64,000 nt of DNA from assembly GCA_900708905.1 (NCBI GenBank), contig CAADRB010000022.1, positions 1,830,463 through 1,894,462 of the forward strand. Reading direction: 5' to 3'. Positions within the stretch are counted from its first letter, which is position 1. Each line of letters opens with the position of its first letter. The stretch is from Hymenolepis diminuta. Taxonomy: Eukaryota > Platyhelminthes > Cestoda > Cyclophyllidea > Hymenolepididae. This document shows positions 22,208-34,870 of the stretch, piece by piece. The notes beneath the pieces were generated by a model that did no database searches, was not told where the DNA came from, and saw only the letters and a program-made list of their open reading frames with translations. The translations under genes were made by a program, and so were the position numbers.

Positions 22208-25200
22208 AATCTTTCTTGTTATAACATCTCACTTATGGGAAATATTTTTTTCATGTATTCACTTGTGAGAAGATTTGATTGTTAAGATATCAGCAAAATA
22301 GGAATTTAAATAGGTTAGAGTGATAAAATTGTGTACTTTTATGATGCACTTTAATATCGGTTGAATTGCTCTGTAGATGAGCTACAATGGATTTTTTATC
22401 CTTTTTGTATTTTCGGATGAATAATTCAAAAAAATATTAGCGAATGACTTTTATGGGCATGATTGGTCCCCCCTTAGTAGACCTGCTTGAAGTTACATAT
22501 AAATCTTAATATTAACGAGGCCTTCATTGGCAGATTTCTAGATAATTTGTCGTTTTCTTTCAAGTCCTTTTGATTAATAGTTAATTATATCTTAATTATA
22601 TTAAAATACACTATTTGTAAATTCATTAATTTACGTAAAATGATTACTTCATGTCAATTACTAGGACTATTTTTATACAGTATAATTAAAATAGACCACA
22701 ATGTCTAGTGGTGAAATGATGTGGATGGGTAAAACGCCCCTAACTTTCCATCGGTGATTCTTCGACATCTTCTCGTAATCTTTTGTTATTTTTAAACAGA
22801 TATATTAAAGGAAATCATTTAGAAAATATATTATCAAGAAAACACGTTATTGTTATCATAAGTTAAGCTATTATTAGGGAAAATAAGTTGCAAATAAGCA
22901 TTAATTATCTGAGCTTTGACGTGGCTGAATAGCAGTCGGATAATTTTATGATTTCATTACTTTTGAAAAGCCGAGTCTATCTTTGAAAGTCTTCCAGCTG
23001 ATAATATTTGCAATAAAATAAATCAAGAACTTTAAATGATTATTTTCAGACAAAAGACGAAGTTTAAATAGTTCAAAACATAAATTAAAAGGTTACTTAA
23101 TCGAGAGAGCGGGATCAACTCTCGAGATTGACTGAATGTTATGTTTTTGGATTTCATTTGATTTAGGGACTGATTTGTTTACGCCTCTTCAATAAAACGA
23201 TTAACAACCAAGTGTGTCATCTTATCATGTACTCATTTACTCAACTAAACTGAGTCCATTCGATTAAAATAGACTTCGCTATATTGTGTAGTAGGCATAT
23301 AAATTGGAGAAGGAAATTTACTGGAGGAATGGGAGGAAGTTTTCTTGAAAATTTCCGTCCTTGAAAGCAACAATTTTTGTCATTTCATTTCGTCCTTGTG
23401 ATTATTAAAGTGGTACTAAATACAAACAGTAGAACTACCTGTAGGAGCCAGACCAATATAGCCTAAGTTGTATTATGAAAAAAAGTAATGATCTTCATAG
23501 CGACTAATAGGAAACAACAGCCCCTCCCAAATCAGAAGGCGAAGACTTGAATGAGAACGCTAGCAAGAAGTGAGAGAAAAAGGGAAGAAAGAGGAAGTGT
23601 TAGAAATTGGAGGAGCAGGGAATAAGCATCAGGGCGGAGTGGGTGAAAATTGAGCTGTAGTAGAGGAGGCAAACTATGTCATGACCCAATTGTGCCTTGA
23701 AATGAGCTAATTAAGGAGTCAAGACTAACTGTTAAATATTACACATTTTTAAAAAGTTGAATTTGTGTGTAGGCATTTCTTTAGAATTTTATTCTCTCTG
23801 TATATCTCGTCTTTCAAAAGATTTAGAATTCAATTAATAAGCCAAATGGTCTGAACATAATGGTTAAATTAATCGAAAGTTTTCTCAATACTGCTTCCAA
23901 AATTTAATGGATACTGCTAATAGAAATTCTGTCCAAACCAAATATAATTGCTCTCCTATTCTTTCAGAAGCTTTATTATTTTAAAAATATAAGCTCTGTT
24001 TATTAAATGAGATCTGTCATGATGCACTATGTTACGATCACGTAAGATCCTTTGTCTTTGGAAGAAAAAATATATGTAAGTGTCAGGACCGACTATCATA
24101 ATTAAGAAAATTAGCCAGGAAACAGTGGACATCGTGGACAAGAATTTGCTCCAATCTGGTCAGCTAATTATGGAAACTGAACTTTGGAAAGTGAACTGCT
24201 TATTTAGTAAATACTGTGCAGGCCGATTCAAAGAATAAATGAGGTAAGACCCTTTGGTACCTTGACTGCATTCACAACGTTCTTTCTAGCTTCTCTCCTT
24301 TATCATCTATCGAACCTGTAGATAACCGACTCCAATTGTATCCTACAATTAAAAAATTGTGATAATTAACAATAATTGTGACTTTTTATCGGATTTGTAA
24401 TGGATGACATCTTTTCCCCGTTCTCGAACCGCATAAAAACATAATTTTCAAATCCCCACCTTATCAACACGTATAAATCCTGTTACGTATTCCTTTTGCG
24501 TATTTCATATAATTGAATTTTAAAAAATCTTTGAGATGATTACGCATTTGTCATTTCAACATTGTGAGTAACGTGTAATCGAAGTACCTCCTTACTCTCC
24601 CACATTTCTCGATTAATCCATTCTCCACAAGAATAACTGATCAACCATATTTTAAGAACAGTTATCTATTTGGATTCATTTGCTGAATTCAAAAATAATA
24701 ACCCATGAATCAATTATAAAGTATATATCTAGTTTATCAATACTAAGTCCATTTTTTGAAGATCATATACGATTTGAACAATAGGATGCATCTTTTCGAC
24801 TTCTAATAATTTGAAGAAAGAGTTCTGTGAGGCTTTACAATTACTTTTTCTGCATTTGAGCGTTTTTTCAGCTTTGATCTAGTTCAAGGAAACATTCACC
24901 CTTCATTTCGTTGAGGAGTCCTGAATTCGGAACAATAATATCCGGTGGCGAAAAATAAGAAGAACGATTGCATGGCCAGTCTCTTCTTTACATCCTTGCT
25001 GTATCAGCAGAAAGACCTTTAAGTTTATCGAGAAGTTTCTTATCCTATTTTAGAGTTTTTAACTCCTAATGGAATTCAGAAAATTAGTACGTAGATGGCC
25101 AGTCCCCTATCGTGATAATAAACTTCCTAATTCCATACATTATTCCCTTACATGATAAAAACATGAAGTAGCATTGTCTTGTTTTCTTATTCAACTAATT

Positions 25201-25589
25201 TCAAAGGTGACGTAAATATTGATGTTCGAACATCCGATTCTCTTGGTAACATATAAACAATTCACTTAAGTTACTACACTACCTAAATAATGTTTTTATT
25301 GTGCACCTTTGACGTAATGGTCACAGAGGTCTAGGGACCAGTATGACAATCAGTGTCGATCATAGAGGCTTTCAAAAAGTAATGGAAAGAATTCTCCAAC
25401 TAAGAGTATCTGCTAATAACAGATTCGAGGCTCTCTTTAATACTACTTGAAGGCTGATCATATGATTGCGCTCTCGCAGCAGATTCCTCTGCGAAACCTC
25501 ATAGTCAAACTTCAACATAGAAGCCTTCGCCTTTGAGCTGCTATGGAAAATCTTCCCAACTCTCTTAGCTTAAAGCTTCTTTTTTATCA
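22208..25589. other. AT-rich non-coding sequence
   Basis: No gene or repeat family recognised. A purine-rich patch lies at about 23.56-23.66 kb. Near 25.32-25.36 kb a CTAGGGACCAGTATGAC segment resembles the upstream part of SINE fragment S1, but too weakly to call. Confidence 0.5.
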
Positions 25590-25910
25590 TCAGATTCCAA
25601 GATTCTAAAGGAGATTAAAAAGAAAGTTTCTACAAAGCCATGGCTAAGGCAAACGAACCAAGTTTGGTTTGATTGTGACTAATTCCTATCCCTGATACCA
25701 TAAATCCCATTTCAAGGGAATTCGAGCGAAAACGGTGAAATGCGAAGCTTCCAACAGTATGGAATGTTTGCGAAAAGGAAAGCAGTGCTCTTATACTGTC
25801 GGTAGGATCATTGTTCCTCAGGTGGAATGATCAACGAGGACTTCCACTGTCTAATTCCCGATTGTTTTAAGTCTTACAAAAGTCATGGATGACTGAAACG
25901 CCACATTATC
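25590..25910 (+). pseudogene. Possible retroelement remnant with a C2H2-like finger
   Basis: One plus-strand frame, broken by stops, reads KKVSTKPWLRQTNQVWFDCD, then a basic stretch AKRKAVLLYCR, and then DFHCLIPDCFKSYKSHG, a stop, LKRHI (C at 25848, C at 25863, H at 25902: C-x4-C-x12-H). Such a finger near the end of a basic region occurs in non-LTR retrotransposon proteins and in host zinc-finger proteins. The surrounding 25.37-25.90 kb is also less AT-rich than its neighbours. I cannot name the family. Confidence 0.3.
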
Positions 25911-28693
25911 AGAGTATTATTTTTAATGTTAACCTAGAGTTTAGTGTGAACCACTTCAAAAGACCGTTTGAAAAAAGCAGCAGCAAATATTCTTCGGCTG
26001 AGAAGAGGAAAGAAATTACTCCAAATACCATTGATCAGTCCTCCCTACTCTTTCCCTCTGCTGTCTGTTTGTCCGATTAGTATATTATATACTGTCTTTA
26101 TTAATGAACGGACATATATTTCCTTCAACGATATTCTGCATTGATTCTGCATCACGATTCGAATAAATTTCCTTTTAATCCCCTTTTCCGGATTATATTT
26201 GCGGCATTATGGAAAAACATTTTATAATTTCTCAGCTTTACGTTATACATTACAGCGCTTTTTAAAATTATGATTGGCAGTGCTCTCTAATGGCTCAAAA
26301 TAAGGTAAAGTGAGGATACAAACGAATCAGTTTAAATAAATCTATTTCCAGGATCTAATTTAAACAAGGAAGATTAAGATTTAATCCAAGAAGGAATTTC
26401 CATGAGTGGCAATTGTTTCAAAATACATCTAGAGCGATAAATCAACCTAAAAGTGTAACTTTCCCCCTATTTTTTTAATTCCCATGCTAGCTGGAAGGAT
26501 GTCTGAGACTCATCCAGCCATTCTAATATTGGTAGGGATAAATCAGCATGACCCTTTTAAGACCGAAAAATACTCGAAATTTGCATTTATTTTGTATTTA
26601 TATTATTTGTATTCATAGATATGTACAGACAGCACCATCCAAACTTATTCATTTAAAAATCCAGACGTTTGGGTTTTCTTCTCATATCTAGTGCGCCAAA
26701 CACATTATTTAGAAAATTCCGCTGAAGTGGAAATTCTTGTCCATGAAAACCGCATATATTACAGTTTCTCAAATAAGGGCGTTCAAATTTTTTCAAGCCA
26801 AGAATGAAGAGTAAATAAATCCGAACTGGAACCGAAATCTCAAAACTTCACTCCCCCTTCCCTCTAATAAATGCAATATTTTCAATTATTAAGTTATCTT
26901 TGATATTTACTTTGGATGATAAAATGTTTACCAAATGCGCACAGTAATAAGCGAGAGATAAACTGAGTCTTCAATAACAAATACCTCTGGTATTTCACGA
27001 TTCTAACTTGGTTTGATTCCAAATGTGTGCGTGACAAATGACAAATATGAGAAAATGCAGTAACCGTCTATGCGTGAAAACCGGATGAATGAAATTTAAT
27101 GTTCAAGATTTTTAGATTTAAATTTCAGTCATTTTAGAGAAGTGAAGAAATGAAGAATGAAATAGTCCTATTCACACTGGAAGGGTAGAATTTTGAAGAA
27201 TGAATATTCAATTTAATAAGCCTCTTTCTTAAGAGTTAATCACTGAGAGCCACAAAATGCAATGGAAGGAAGTACGTTGTAATTTAGACTAACGGAAGCT
27301 GCAATTGAAAGAATCAAATGGTTAGAATTATATCACCGGGTAGCTCTCCGTCGGGATCTCCGACTTTATGATACTTTATGATACAAAAGAAATTACTCTT
27401 AGGAAAGAGTATTGCAAATACCTCTAAAGAGTAACAATTAAGATCTTCAATGAGAATTCAAACTTTTGTCACAACTAAGCACAAATAACATCTTAAATCA
27501 CTTTCATTTATGTTTAAAAGTCATTCATTGTTTATACTCTTTTGCTACACAAAAAAAGCTCTTATCTTGTATTAACCATCTATCGAAAACCAGCACGCTA
27601 GCCTGGTAGCTAAACCGGCAACCACTTATATGAGCTGTTTTTCAGACGCGCTCTCAGGAACCACGTGACTTCTCAATTTACTCAAATCTGAATAAGGCCA
27701 CGGCTTTTAACTAGACATTGAATATAAATGAGGACAATTGAAAGAAGATTTGGAAAATCACATAAAAGTTAGCCTGATTTACATTGAAGTATACGTACTT
27801 GGGAGCGATCAACTACTGTATGACCAATAGATATACTGGAGAGGATTATTTAATAATAAACCGATGTTGCTAGTGTGGAATATCTCTGAAAAAGGAAAAC
27901 TTTCATACCAGACATTCTTTGTTAATGATCATGCAGATCGATTGAGAGACGACCCCTTGTCTTAGAAATCAAAATAAATCAAGTATTAAGAGCGAAGCAA
28001 TCTTGACACATGTTGTATTTAAAATCTACCTGCAATTTCTTTAACAGCTTATAACGTCATTTACAGAACCTACAGTTTTGAGTTTTGTATGGCAATTCTT
28101 GGTAATCTTCGCATCGATCCGAGAATGTACACCTGTACCTCCTCTACCATGTTTGTTTTCAAACACCACACTGTGTCAGTAACTTGACGCATTTAAACAT
28201 TTAAATATGCGGGTACTTTAACAGGAGATGACTTGTCAATCATTTGAAATACGAAATTTTTTGAAATCTTACATAACTTAAGCTAACCTATTACAGTTCC
28301 ATTTAATTCACTTTTCCTATTTCTAATAGGGAGTCAATATCACTTTGAAAAATATCTAGCGGATTTTGTGATTTCTTTCTCATTGATAAGCCTTATCACA
28401 ATTAAGGTTAAGTTGATTACAAGTTTCACATCCACCAAGAGAAGCTCCGATCTGGTTCTTATTTCAACAGTTATCTTGAATTCTATAATAAGGAAGAAGC
28501 AGAATTCGGAATTTAATTTATTACCGAACCGTCTATGAATTTCTGGAAACCGGGTGATGGAAAATTCCTAAATATTAAGCCAATTCGTTTATTAATAAAT
28601 CAAATTATTAACATTTGTTTTCTCCCTTTACGATGAAATATGTTTTTTCAAAAGATCATTTTCATTTCTCCTTTACGATGAAAATACCGAGCG
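25911..28693. other. AT-rich non-coding sequence left of the mariner
   Basis: No exon or repeat family was recognised. Small direct repeats occur, for example TTTATGATAC twice at about 27365-27384 and CTCC(C)TTTACGATGAAA twice between about 28620 and 28690, the latter next to the left end of the mariner copy. Confidence 0.5.
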
Positions 28694-28981
28694 CATAAGG
28701 TACCTGAAGACGTTTTTATTTCTGTAACTTAAACTAACCTGATAATAATTAATATATTTTTTATGTCAGAAAATCTCATACCAAATACTCTATAACTAAT
28801 GAGATGAAAGGACACGCTGTAATGGAGTCTATGAGAGCGAAACACAGGAGTTTAGAAATTTCAAGATTTCTACAAATCGCCACTTCTTTCGTCTGCAAAA
28901 TTAGAAAGAGGATGAATGAAAACAATGCAAATGAATTGGCCTCCACGAGCAAGAGAAAGCAGGAGCATGTCAACGTTCTGC

Positions 28982-29076
28982 TGACTCACTCACTCACTCA
29001 CTCAGAACACCCGAGTTTGTGAGAAGAGTGTATGGTATAGCATGAGATGGCATGACATGGCATGGTATGGTATGGC
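28982..29076 (+). repeat. Microsatellite expansions inside Mariner-1 (ACTC)n and (CATGG)n-like
   Basis: TGACTCACTCACTCACTCACTC at about 28981-29002 and a run of ATGGCATGACATGG-type repeats at 29040-29076 lie within the transposase reading region, where relatives have ordinary codons. They look like slippage after the gene died. Confidence 0.75.
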
Positions 29077-29369
29077 ACGATGGACGAAAATCGTGGAAAA
29101 TCAATGCGCAACATCTTGCCCAAGATCTGAAGGGACAACAATAAATAAGGAATGTTGTTCATCAAGACCTCGGATGCAAATCTCACATGTTCCTAGGCGA
29201 TGTGAGTTAATGAGGACACCAACAACTCAAGAGAATGGTTTAATGCGTGCAAAATGACTCTAAAAGGAATTGAAGCACTCAGTAGAAGAGGAGTGACTTT
29301 TGTTTTTCTTCGAACTTCCTCCGGGATGAAAAGGTCAATGGAAGGAATGCTAGGTGGCAACGAGTGAGT

Positions 29370-29392
29370 GGGTGGGGAGGAGGGGGAGGGGG
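29370..29392 (+). repeat. G-rich expansion with quadruplex pattern, Mariner-1
   Basis: Four runs of three or more G with short spacers (GGG-T-GGGG-AGGA-GGGGG-A-GGGGG) fit the simple G-quadruplex rule. The run interrupts transposase similarity between NGRNARW and PTVMH. Confidence 0.7.
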
Positions 29393-29800
29393 ATTGGATC
29401 CCACCGAAGTTCCAACTGTTATGCATGGGCATGAATTCACCAGCAACAGTGATGATTTTCGGTGTTGTTGTTGTTGGGAGTGAGGGAGGGGCACATCATG
29501 ACTCCATTTTTTTCATAGGACCATAGAGTCAGTGCAGTTGCAGATGCAGATGCAGAAGCCTATGTGGAGACTCTTTAAATCGTTGTTGTAGACCCGCCTT
29601 GGATAGACAGCGTAGCCAATGGATAGTTAATGGAGAAACATCCTCCTACGTCTCCCAACAAGATTCGACTCCATCCCACCAAGTTCTCGAAGCTCAGGAT
29701 TGGATGGATAGGGGAGAATTTTCATCATCTTATCACTCCAAACGTATGGCTGCCATCCTTACGACTCACCGGACCTTAATCCGTTGGAGTATTACGTGTG

Positions 29801-29826
29801 GGGCGGGACGGGGTGGGGTGGGGTGG
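29801..29826 (+). repeat. Second G-rich expansion with quadruplex pattern, Mariner-1
   Basis: GGGCGGGACGGGGTGGGGTG continuing with GGGTGG gives at least four G-tracts with 1-2 base loops, directly after the YYVWG codons of the transposase and before the VVEKEV-type residues. A related but less regular G-rich run is present at the same place in Mariner-2 (43827-43856), so the expansion began before the copies separated. Confidence 0.75.
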
Positions 29827-30136
29827 AATGGGCCGAAGTGTGGTTGAAAAGGAAGTTAATAAGTATGACCAAAACATCAAATCCTCCTCTCTCTGATGGA
29901 AGAAATACCCCCAACAATGGAGAATATCATCAATATAGACCACCTGATCAAGCTTGTAGTCAGTCGCTTTCGGAGTCAAATTGAGTGGATGATAGAAACT
30001 GAAGGAGGACACATAGAATAAAACAAAGATTAGTTACTTAGTTGTTTTGTGACAAGAAATAATAAGTTTAAACCATGAGCAGTTTCATTTTCTGTTGGAT
30101 GCGTTCTGAAAGTGCGTAAGGTGTCTTCGGATGCCT

Positions 30137-30589
30137 TACGGACCGTGTGTAAGAGACGAATTTGGTAGGATACCTACAAACATGACTCAAAGTCGTAGAG
30201 AACATGTTTTGAAGATTTTCTTTAGTTTTATGTATTATTTTATAATGTATAAGAAAAATATGGGATTAATCTACCTTGAATATCTCAAGGCTTATTCAGG
30301 CAAAATAAATGAAAAAACTGACATCAATTCAACTGTAGTTCAACCAATGGAAGCTGATCATTTAGGAAGACCTAGATCAATACAAATAGTTAATTTGACA
30401 TTATTTTGTATTGGGTGTTGTTTCTTTTCCTTATTCTTTAGGCCATTGGTCTTCAGCATTGTTTCAGTTGGGGACTAGAAGTAAATTGAAAGACAATATA
30501 ATACAAAAAATACAAAGGTATCACTCGTTCAAACCTCTACGATCTTAAATACAGAAAGAGACAGCGGATGGATAGTTTTATTGGGGGAG
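30137..30589. other. AT-rich sequence right of Mariner-1
   Basis: An open frame of about 115 codons (30131-30478, plus) starts inside the mariner end and has no recognisable motif beyond two hydrophobic stretches. I do not call it a gene. Nothing else seen. Confidence 0.4.
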
Positions 30590-32945
30590 ATAAGAAAGGA
30601 AGCACCAGTAAACTGACGTGTTAAGAGAAAAAGCTCGATTTGGGAGAGTAATATAACAATAACAAGTTGATAAGCAGCTGGAGTCATAGTCGAAACACAG
30701 TAAAACTCAGTGTAATTGGTAAGAGAGTAAAGAAGAACAATAAGCGAATTAGAAGGCAGTTAATTATGAATGGACAAGTTGGGTAGAGCTCTTTAAATGG
30801 TCTCCTAGCGTTACATGGAAAATCGGCAGTTATTAAGGGCGAAATGAATAAGTTACTGAACAATGGTATTGCCGTTATACGTCAAAACATATTCTTCCAT
30901 AGAAAATAACAACTTTTTATTTGTATAAATGACAGTATATTATAAATATCTAGGTAGATTAACTAAGCACAACTTGGTTGAAATTTTGAGAAATTAGGGA
31001 GGGTAGGAAGGAACTGTAAAAGACTCATCTTTACATCAACACTAACCAAAATCATATTATAAATGATCGACACCCAATAGTATATTATAAAACAAACAAA
31101 ACATCTTTTTATGTGGTTTAAAGAGGACAGTTTCACTGTCTGGAGGCTTAATTAAACTCCGAAATGTATATAATTAATCCAATTTTATGGGAAAAGAAGT
31201 CATAATAAACTCTTAAAGATTGGCGTCTCCTACTCCACTTATAAATTCCGCATGACTTTTTAGTGATTATTTTATAAATACTTATATATTTGATATTCAA
31301 ACATTAGATTGTTGGGTTTAAGATAACAGCTAAGGGTTGGCGACTAATAACAGGCAGCAGCAACAACAGTCACCAAATTGTAGGTGTTTGAGTAAGAGCT
31401 AACAACAATTGTGGAACAGAACACCAAGATTTGATAAGTCCAGGATGCATTCAAGGAAGCCGCAAAGAGGATTGAAACGAGTGAGAGAGAGAGAGGGGGG
31501 AGAGCGGTAAGGAAGAGGGGAGATGAGAGGGAAGTTTAGGAGCCGGGACCCGGCATTCGTGGGTTATATTTTGAGTAGAAAAACAAAGACAGTGTTACAT
31601 GCGTTACTTGGGTAAGGCCGCACGAGAACATGAGTACAGATGTACTTTAAAGTGAAACGAGGCTGTTATTAGAAAGGGGGGAATCGATAGAGGCGTTTAG
31701 TCATCACAGATAGAGGTTTTGCATCATAGAGGCCTAAAAGACGTCACTGTGGCTGCGTGGAGGAAAAACCGAAGTATTACCGCAGAGAATGCGAATAAAG
31801 AGTAATTCTGGAAATATATAGAGAGTCATCCTTCTAGATTTCATACTGAATGATTCAAATATATCTGGATGGCGGAATTAAATTAAGGGTCTAGATATTT
31901 TGGATATAATTTCACTTATGAATCTGAAATTCTAATGAATAAATCTGAATATTGAAATAAGTCACAGTGAACTATACTCCTTGCAAGAAAATGGGCAATT
32001 CGATACTTTTAGAATTAAAGTGGAGTAACATTCTTAATGTTTCGACTGCACTACCTACTTCTTCTTCACTTCCTCTTCTGTTTCGTACTCTGAGACTCGT
32101 CTGCCATTCCCTTTATTCAGACGTCTTGAATAACTAGCTATTTTTATTATTCACAGTAATACAAAATATATAGTTATGGAAAGGAAGTGGCATAACGGAG
32201 TCCAACAATGAAAAATGAGAGAGTAACGTCAAGGTATCAAAGAGTCTTAGTTAATTTGATTTTTGAAATATAATGCTAAAATAGTAGAGATGAAATAGCT
32301 AAAATTTTCAAGATAGCTGAGCTCCGTGTTTACTGTGTTGATCTGTGTTCGCTCAATGTGAAATTTGCTTAATTTTTTAGCACTATCATGAACGATAAAA
32401 GCAATAATGTTAGCTGATCTGCAATGGATTCTGCTATCAGATTGTTCAACTCAGCAATAATCTTGGAGCTACTACTCATTCACCCATATCTAAGTCTTTC
32501 TGAGGGACTCGTAAAATTCTGACGCATTATCTGGCTTTGTCGTTGTAGATTTATGGTAACGTAAAACAAATTTTGTATTTTTTTCCCGTTTTATATAAGA
32601 TGGATAATTTCAACTTCTTCATGATACCATTCTTACATGTGAAATCATTTTCATTTGGAAGAAAGCGTATATGATTCTAAAACATCGTCTTCAATTTAAA
32701 ATGGAAGAGCATCAGAAAATCCAATCTTCTAAAGATGTCAGTTTTTTTTTGAGGACGTACGATTGCATTCACACAATTGTTTATGGGCTATAAAAATCCA
32801 TCATGGTGGTATTAAGATCAAAAGCGAGACCGCAGCGTTTTATACTGGCCTTCAAAAGCACTACATTCCAGTAAATTGGCCGATCTTTAGCCTGGTAAAG
32901 ATATAATGTGATTGTCATTTTCATCCACGATACACATTAATACTT
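30590..32945 (+). repeat. Unit A of an old tandem duplication
   Basis: Three separate anchors in this unit recur in the same order and orientation in 33180-34870: ATAACAATAACAAGTTGATA at about 30653, ATGAATCTGAAATTCTAATG at about 31918 and ATTAAGATCAAAAGCGAGAC at about 32811. Each is followed by tens of bases of further similarity. The offset between copies shrinks from about 2.55 kb to 1.95 kb, so unit B has lost sequence. Similarity is moderate, so the event is old. The unit is AT-rich and non-coding, with a GA-rich tract at 31.47-31.53 kb. Confidence 0.6.
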
Positions 32946-33179
32946 TATTCAGCTATGATGATAATATCTAATCAATTGACAGTTTTCATCTCAACCAGTC
33001 ATAGCAAATTAGAGATTTGTCCAGGAATATCTTCTGCTGGTCTAACATATATTTTCATCACCATTACGATGGTATCTAGACTCTGAGTGCCTGTCCAAAT
33101 GAAAACGCCCTTTAAGACAAGACGAAGTGATACATTTTGTTGTGAGAGAAGAGCGTGAAGTCGCCAGCCCCCTAACAGG

Positions 33180-34870
33180 AAAAGGAAACGATTTTTGCTG
33201 TAAAATAACAAGAATAAATTGATAAACAGCTTGAAGAGGTGGAATAGGTAATTAGAAACCTAGTTAAGTTCAATATTCTGTAGATAAGATGCCGGTGATG
33301 AGTGATAATTGAATTAAATGACATTTATTTGGAAGGATTTTAGAGTAGAGTTTTCAATTTACGCAAGAAATGTCAATGATTAAAAATGGAATAAAACGAG
33401 TTAGTGAATAGCCGTATTATAGTTATAGATGTGTTTTCTCCTGTGGACAATAGTAACTTTGTGTTTGTATAAATTATCACTACCAGTACTGGAGTAGATT
33501 ATCTACGCAAATTTAGTGGATATCTTGAGGAACCTTGGGAAGGTAGGAAATCCGACTAAAAATCATGTAAAATAATCTGCATTAAGACGGAGGCGGGCTT
33601 TTTCATTTACTCTTAAGGTTTAAATTACCTGTGAATAAAAATTATTTTGAAAACCTATTTTCGGAGTAAAATGAAAAATAAATGATATTTCAAGTATGGT
33701 TTAAGGAAAAATGTTATTGTTTAAAAGCTATTAATTAAGTTCCACTTTCGGCGGAAATGCGTATTACAATTTCCTTGTTACAATTTCGCATCACTTTCTT
33801 AAAAAATGGCATCATTTTATAAGGTTCTATATTTTTATGACCTTTTAACGATGATTTTATAATTTGATAATTTGATATTCAAAATTATTCAACATCACCT
33901 TGTACGATGCAAGTAAACAGAGGTGGCATGACGAACCAGGAAATTAAATTAGTCGGTTAGCAAGCTACGAATATCTTTGACATAATCTCACAAATGAATC
34001 TGAGAGTCGATTCATTAAATCTGAATTTTAGAACAATACGCAGTGAACCATGCACTTATGAGAAAATGAGCAACTGAAATCAGGATTGGAATAAATTGAG
34101 ACTTCTGATGCTTTATTTAAGTACTCATATTATTTTACTCATTCCTCCGTTTGCTTTTCTTATCATTTCAAAGCCTTCTTATAATTAAAAATTATTAAGG
34201 GTTTTTTGCTTTGCCGTAATGAAACTTATCTTTAGTTTGGGCTGTTATTATTTTGTGTTCTGTCCAGTATTTGTTAATAGTGTTATCATTCAAAGAAACA
34301 TCATACCAAAATCGCCACCAACTTACTCGCGGAAAATAGCGTCTTACTTATTGTCATATCTTATTACCTCAACAGATAGTCTAGATCTCGATTGAAAAGC
34401 GGTATCCCCTATAGAGGTTTTTATTGCTAGTGTCTGCGAGGTGACGTCATATCTACACAATGAATAAGTAGCATTTGTAAATAATTAACAATGATATATA
34501 TAAAACATGAAAAAATACTATTTAAATTTTTCTTTGATTAAATATTTATTTTTGTTTAACACTTATTCATTGCTAGTCTATAACGGTAAAGCTGATTAAA
34601 CTGGTAATTTTCTTCGACTAGCATGAAAGGCGGATGATATCAAACTCTATCGTTCAGTATTACTCAGTGAACCACTTTCACTTACTATCATGTCTGAAAA
34701 ATGAACGATTGCCATCGCAAAAATGCCCGCTATGCACTTTTCAATGTTTATCATCGAGGGAGTAAGATTAAAAGCTAGGCAGCAGCGTCTTGAATTGACC
34801 TTTATTATATTTCGTTAGATTGTTCGATCTTTAGCCTATTAAAAAGATAGAGATAAATTAAGAGAGTGGG
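33180..34870 (+). repeat. Unit B of an old tandem duplication
   Basis: The counterparts of the three unit A anchors are ATAACAAGAATAAATTGATA at about 33205, ATGAATCTGAGAGTCGATTC at about 33993 and AGTAAGATTAAAAGCTAGGC at about 34760, the last followed in both units by GATCTTTAGCCT. No coding potential was seen. Whether the duplicated unit is host DNA or an unknown transposon cannot be told from two copies. Confidence 0.6.

Larger units (their letters stand above)
28804..30021 (+). pseudogene. Mariner-1 transposase pseudogene
   Basis: The N-terminal helix-turn-helix region is readable from about 28828 (RAKHRSLEISRFL, VCKIRKRMNE). The middle, at 29100-29500, is recognisable as QENGLMRAK, RDEKVNGRNARW and PTVMHGHEF in shifting frames. 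The first catalytic aspartate motif seems lost: the usual SDEKNF reads SSNF. The second is kept in YVSQQDSTPSH (29662-29664), and the third in SPDLNPLEYYVWG (29772-29774), with the 34-residue spacing of the mariner DD34D group once frames are followed. The C-terminus reads RFRSQIEWMIETEGGHIE with the stop at 30019-30021. Many frameshifts and four repeat expansions rule out activity. Confidence 0.88.
28698..30136 (+). mobile_element. Mariner-1: nearly full-length, inactive mariner (DD34D) transposon
   Basis: A degenerate left inverted repeat (from AGGTACCTGAAGAC at 28698) matches the complement of the right end (ending GTCTTCGGATGCCT at 30136) at about 14 of 19 positions. A TA dinucleotide flanks each end, as expected for mariner insertion. 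In between lies a broken transposase gene in the same direction. The right end is shared with a second copy at 43.8-44.1 kb, which confirms the boundary to within a few bases. The length, about 1.44 kb, is slightly above the usual 1.3 kb for mariners, owing to simple-sequence expansions inside. Confidence 0.85.

Noticed and set aside
28980..29076. CRISPR-like or satellite array
   Set aside because: The repeats are 4-5 base microsatellites inside a dead transposase, without unique spacers.
30131..30478. 115-codon frame starting inside the mariner terminal repeat
   Set aside because: Its start belongs to the transposon end and the rest is AT-rich sequence with hydrophobic low-complexity residues.
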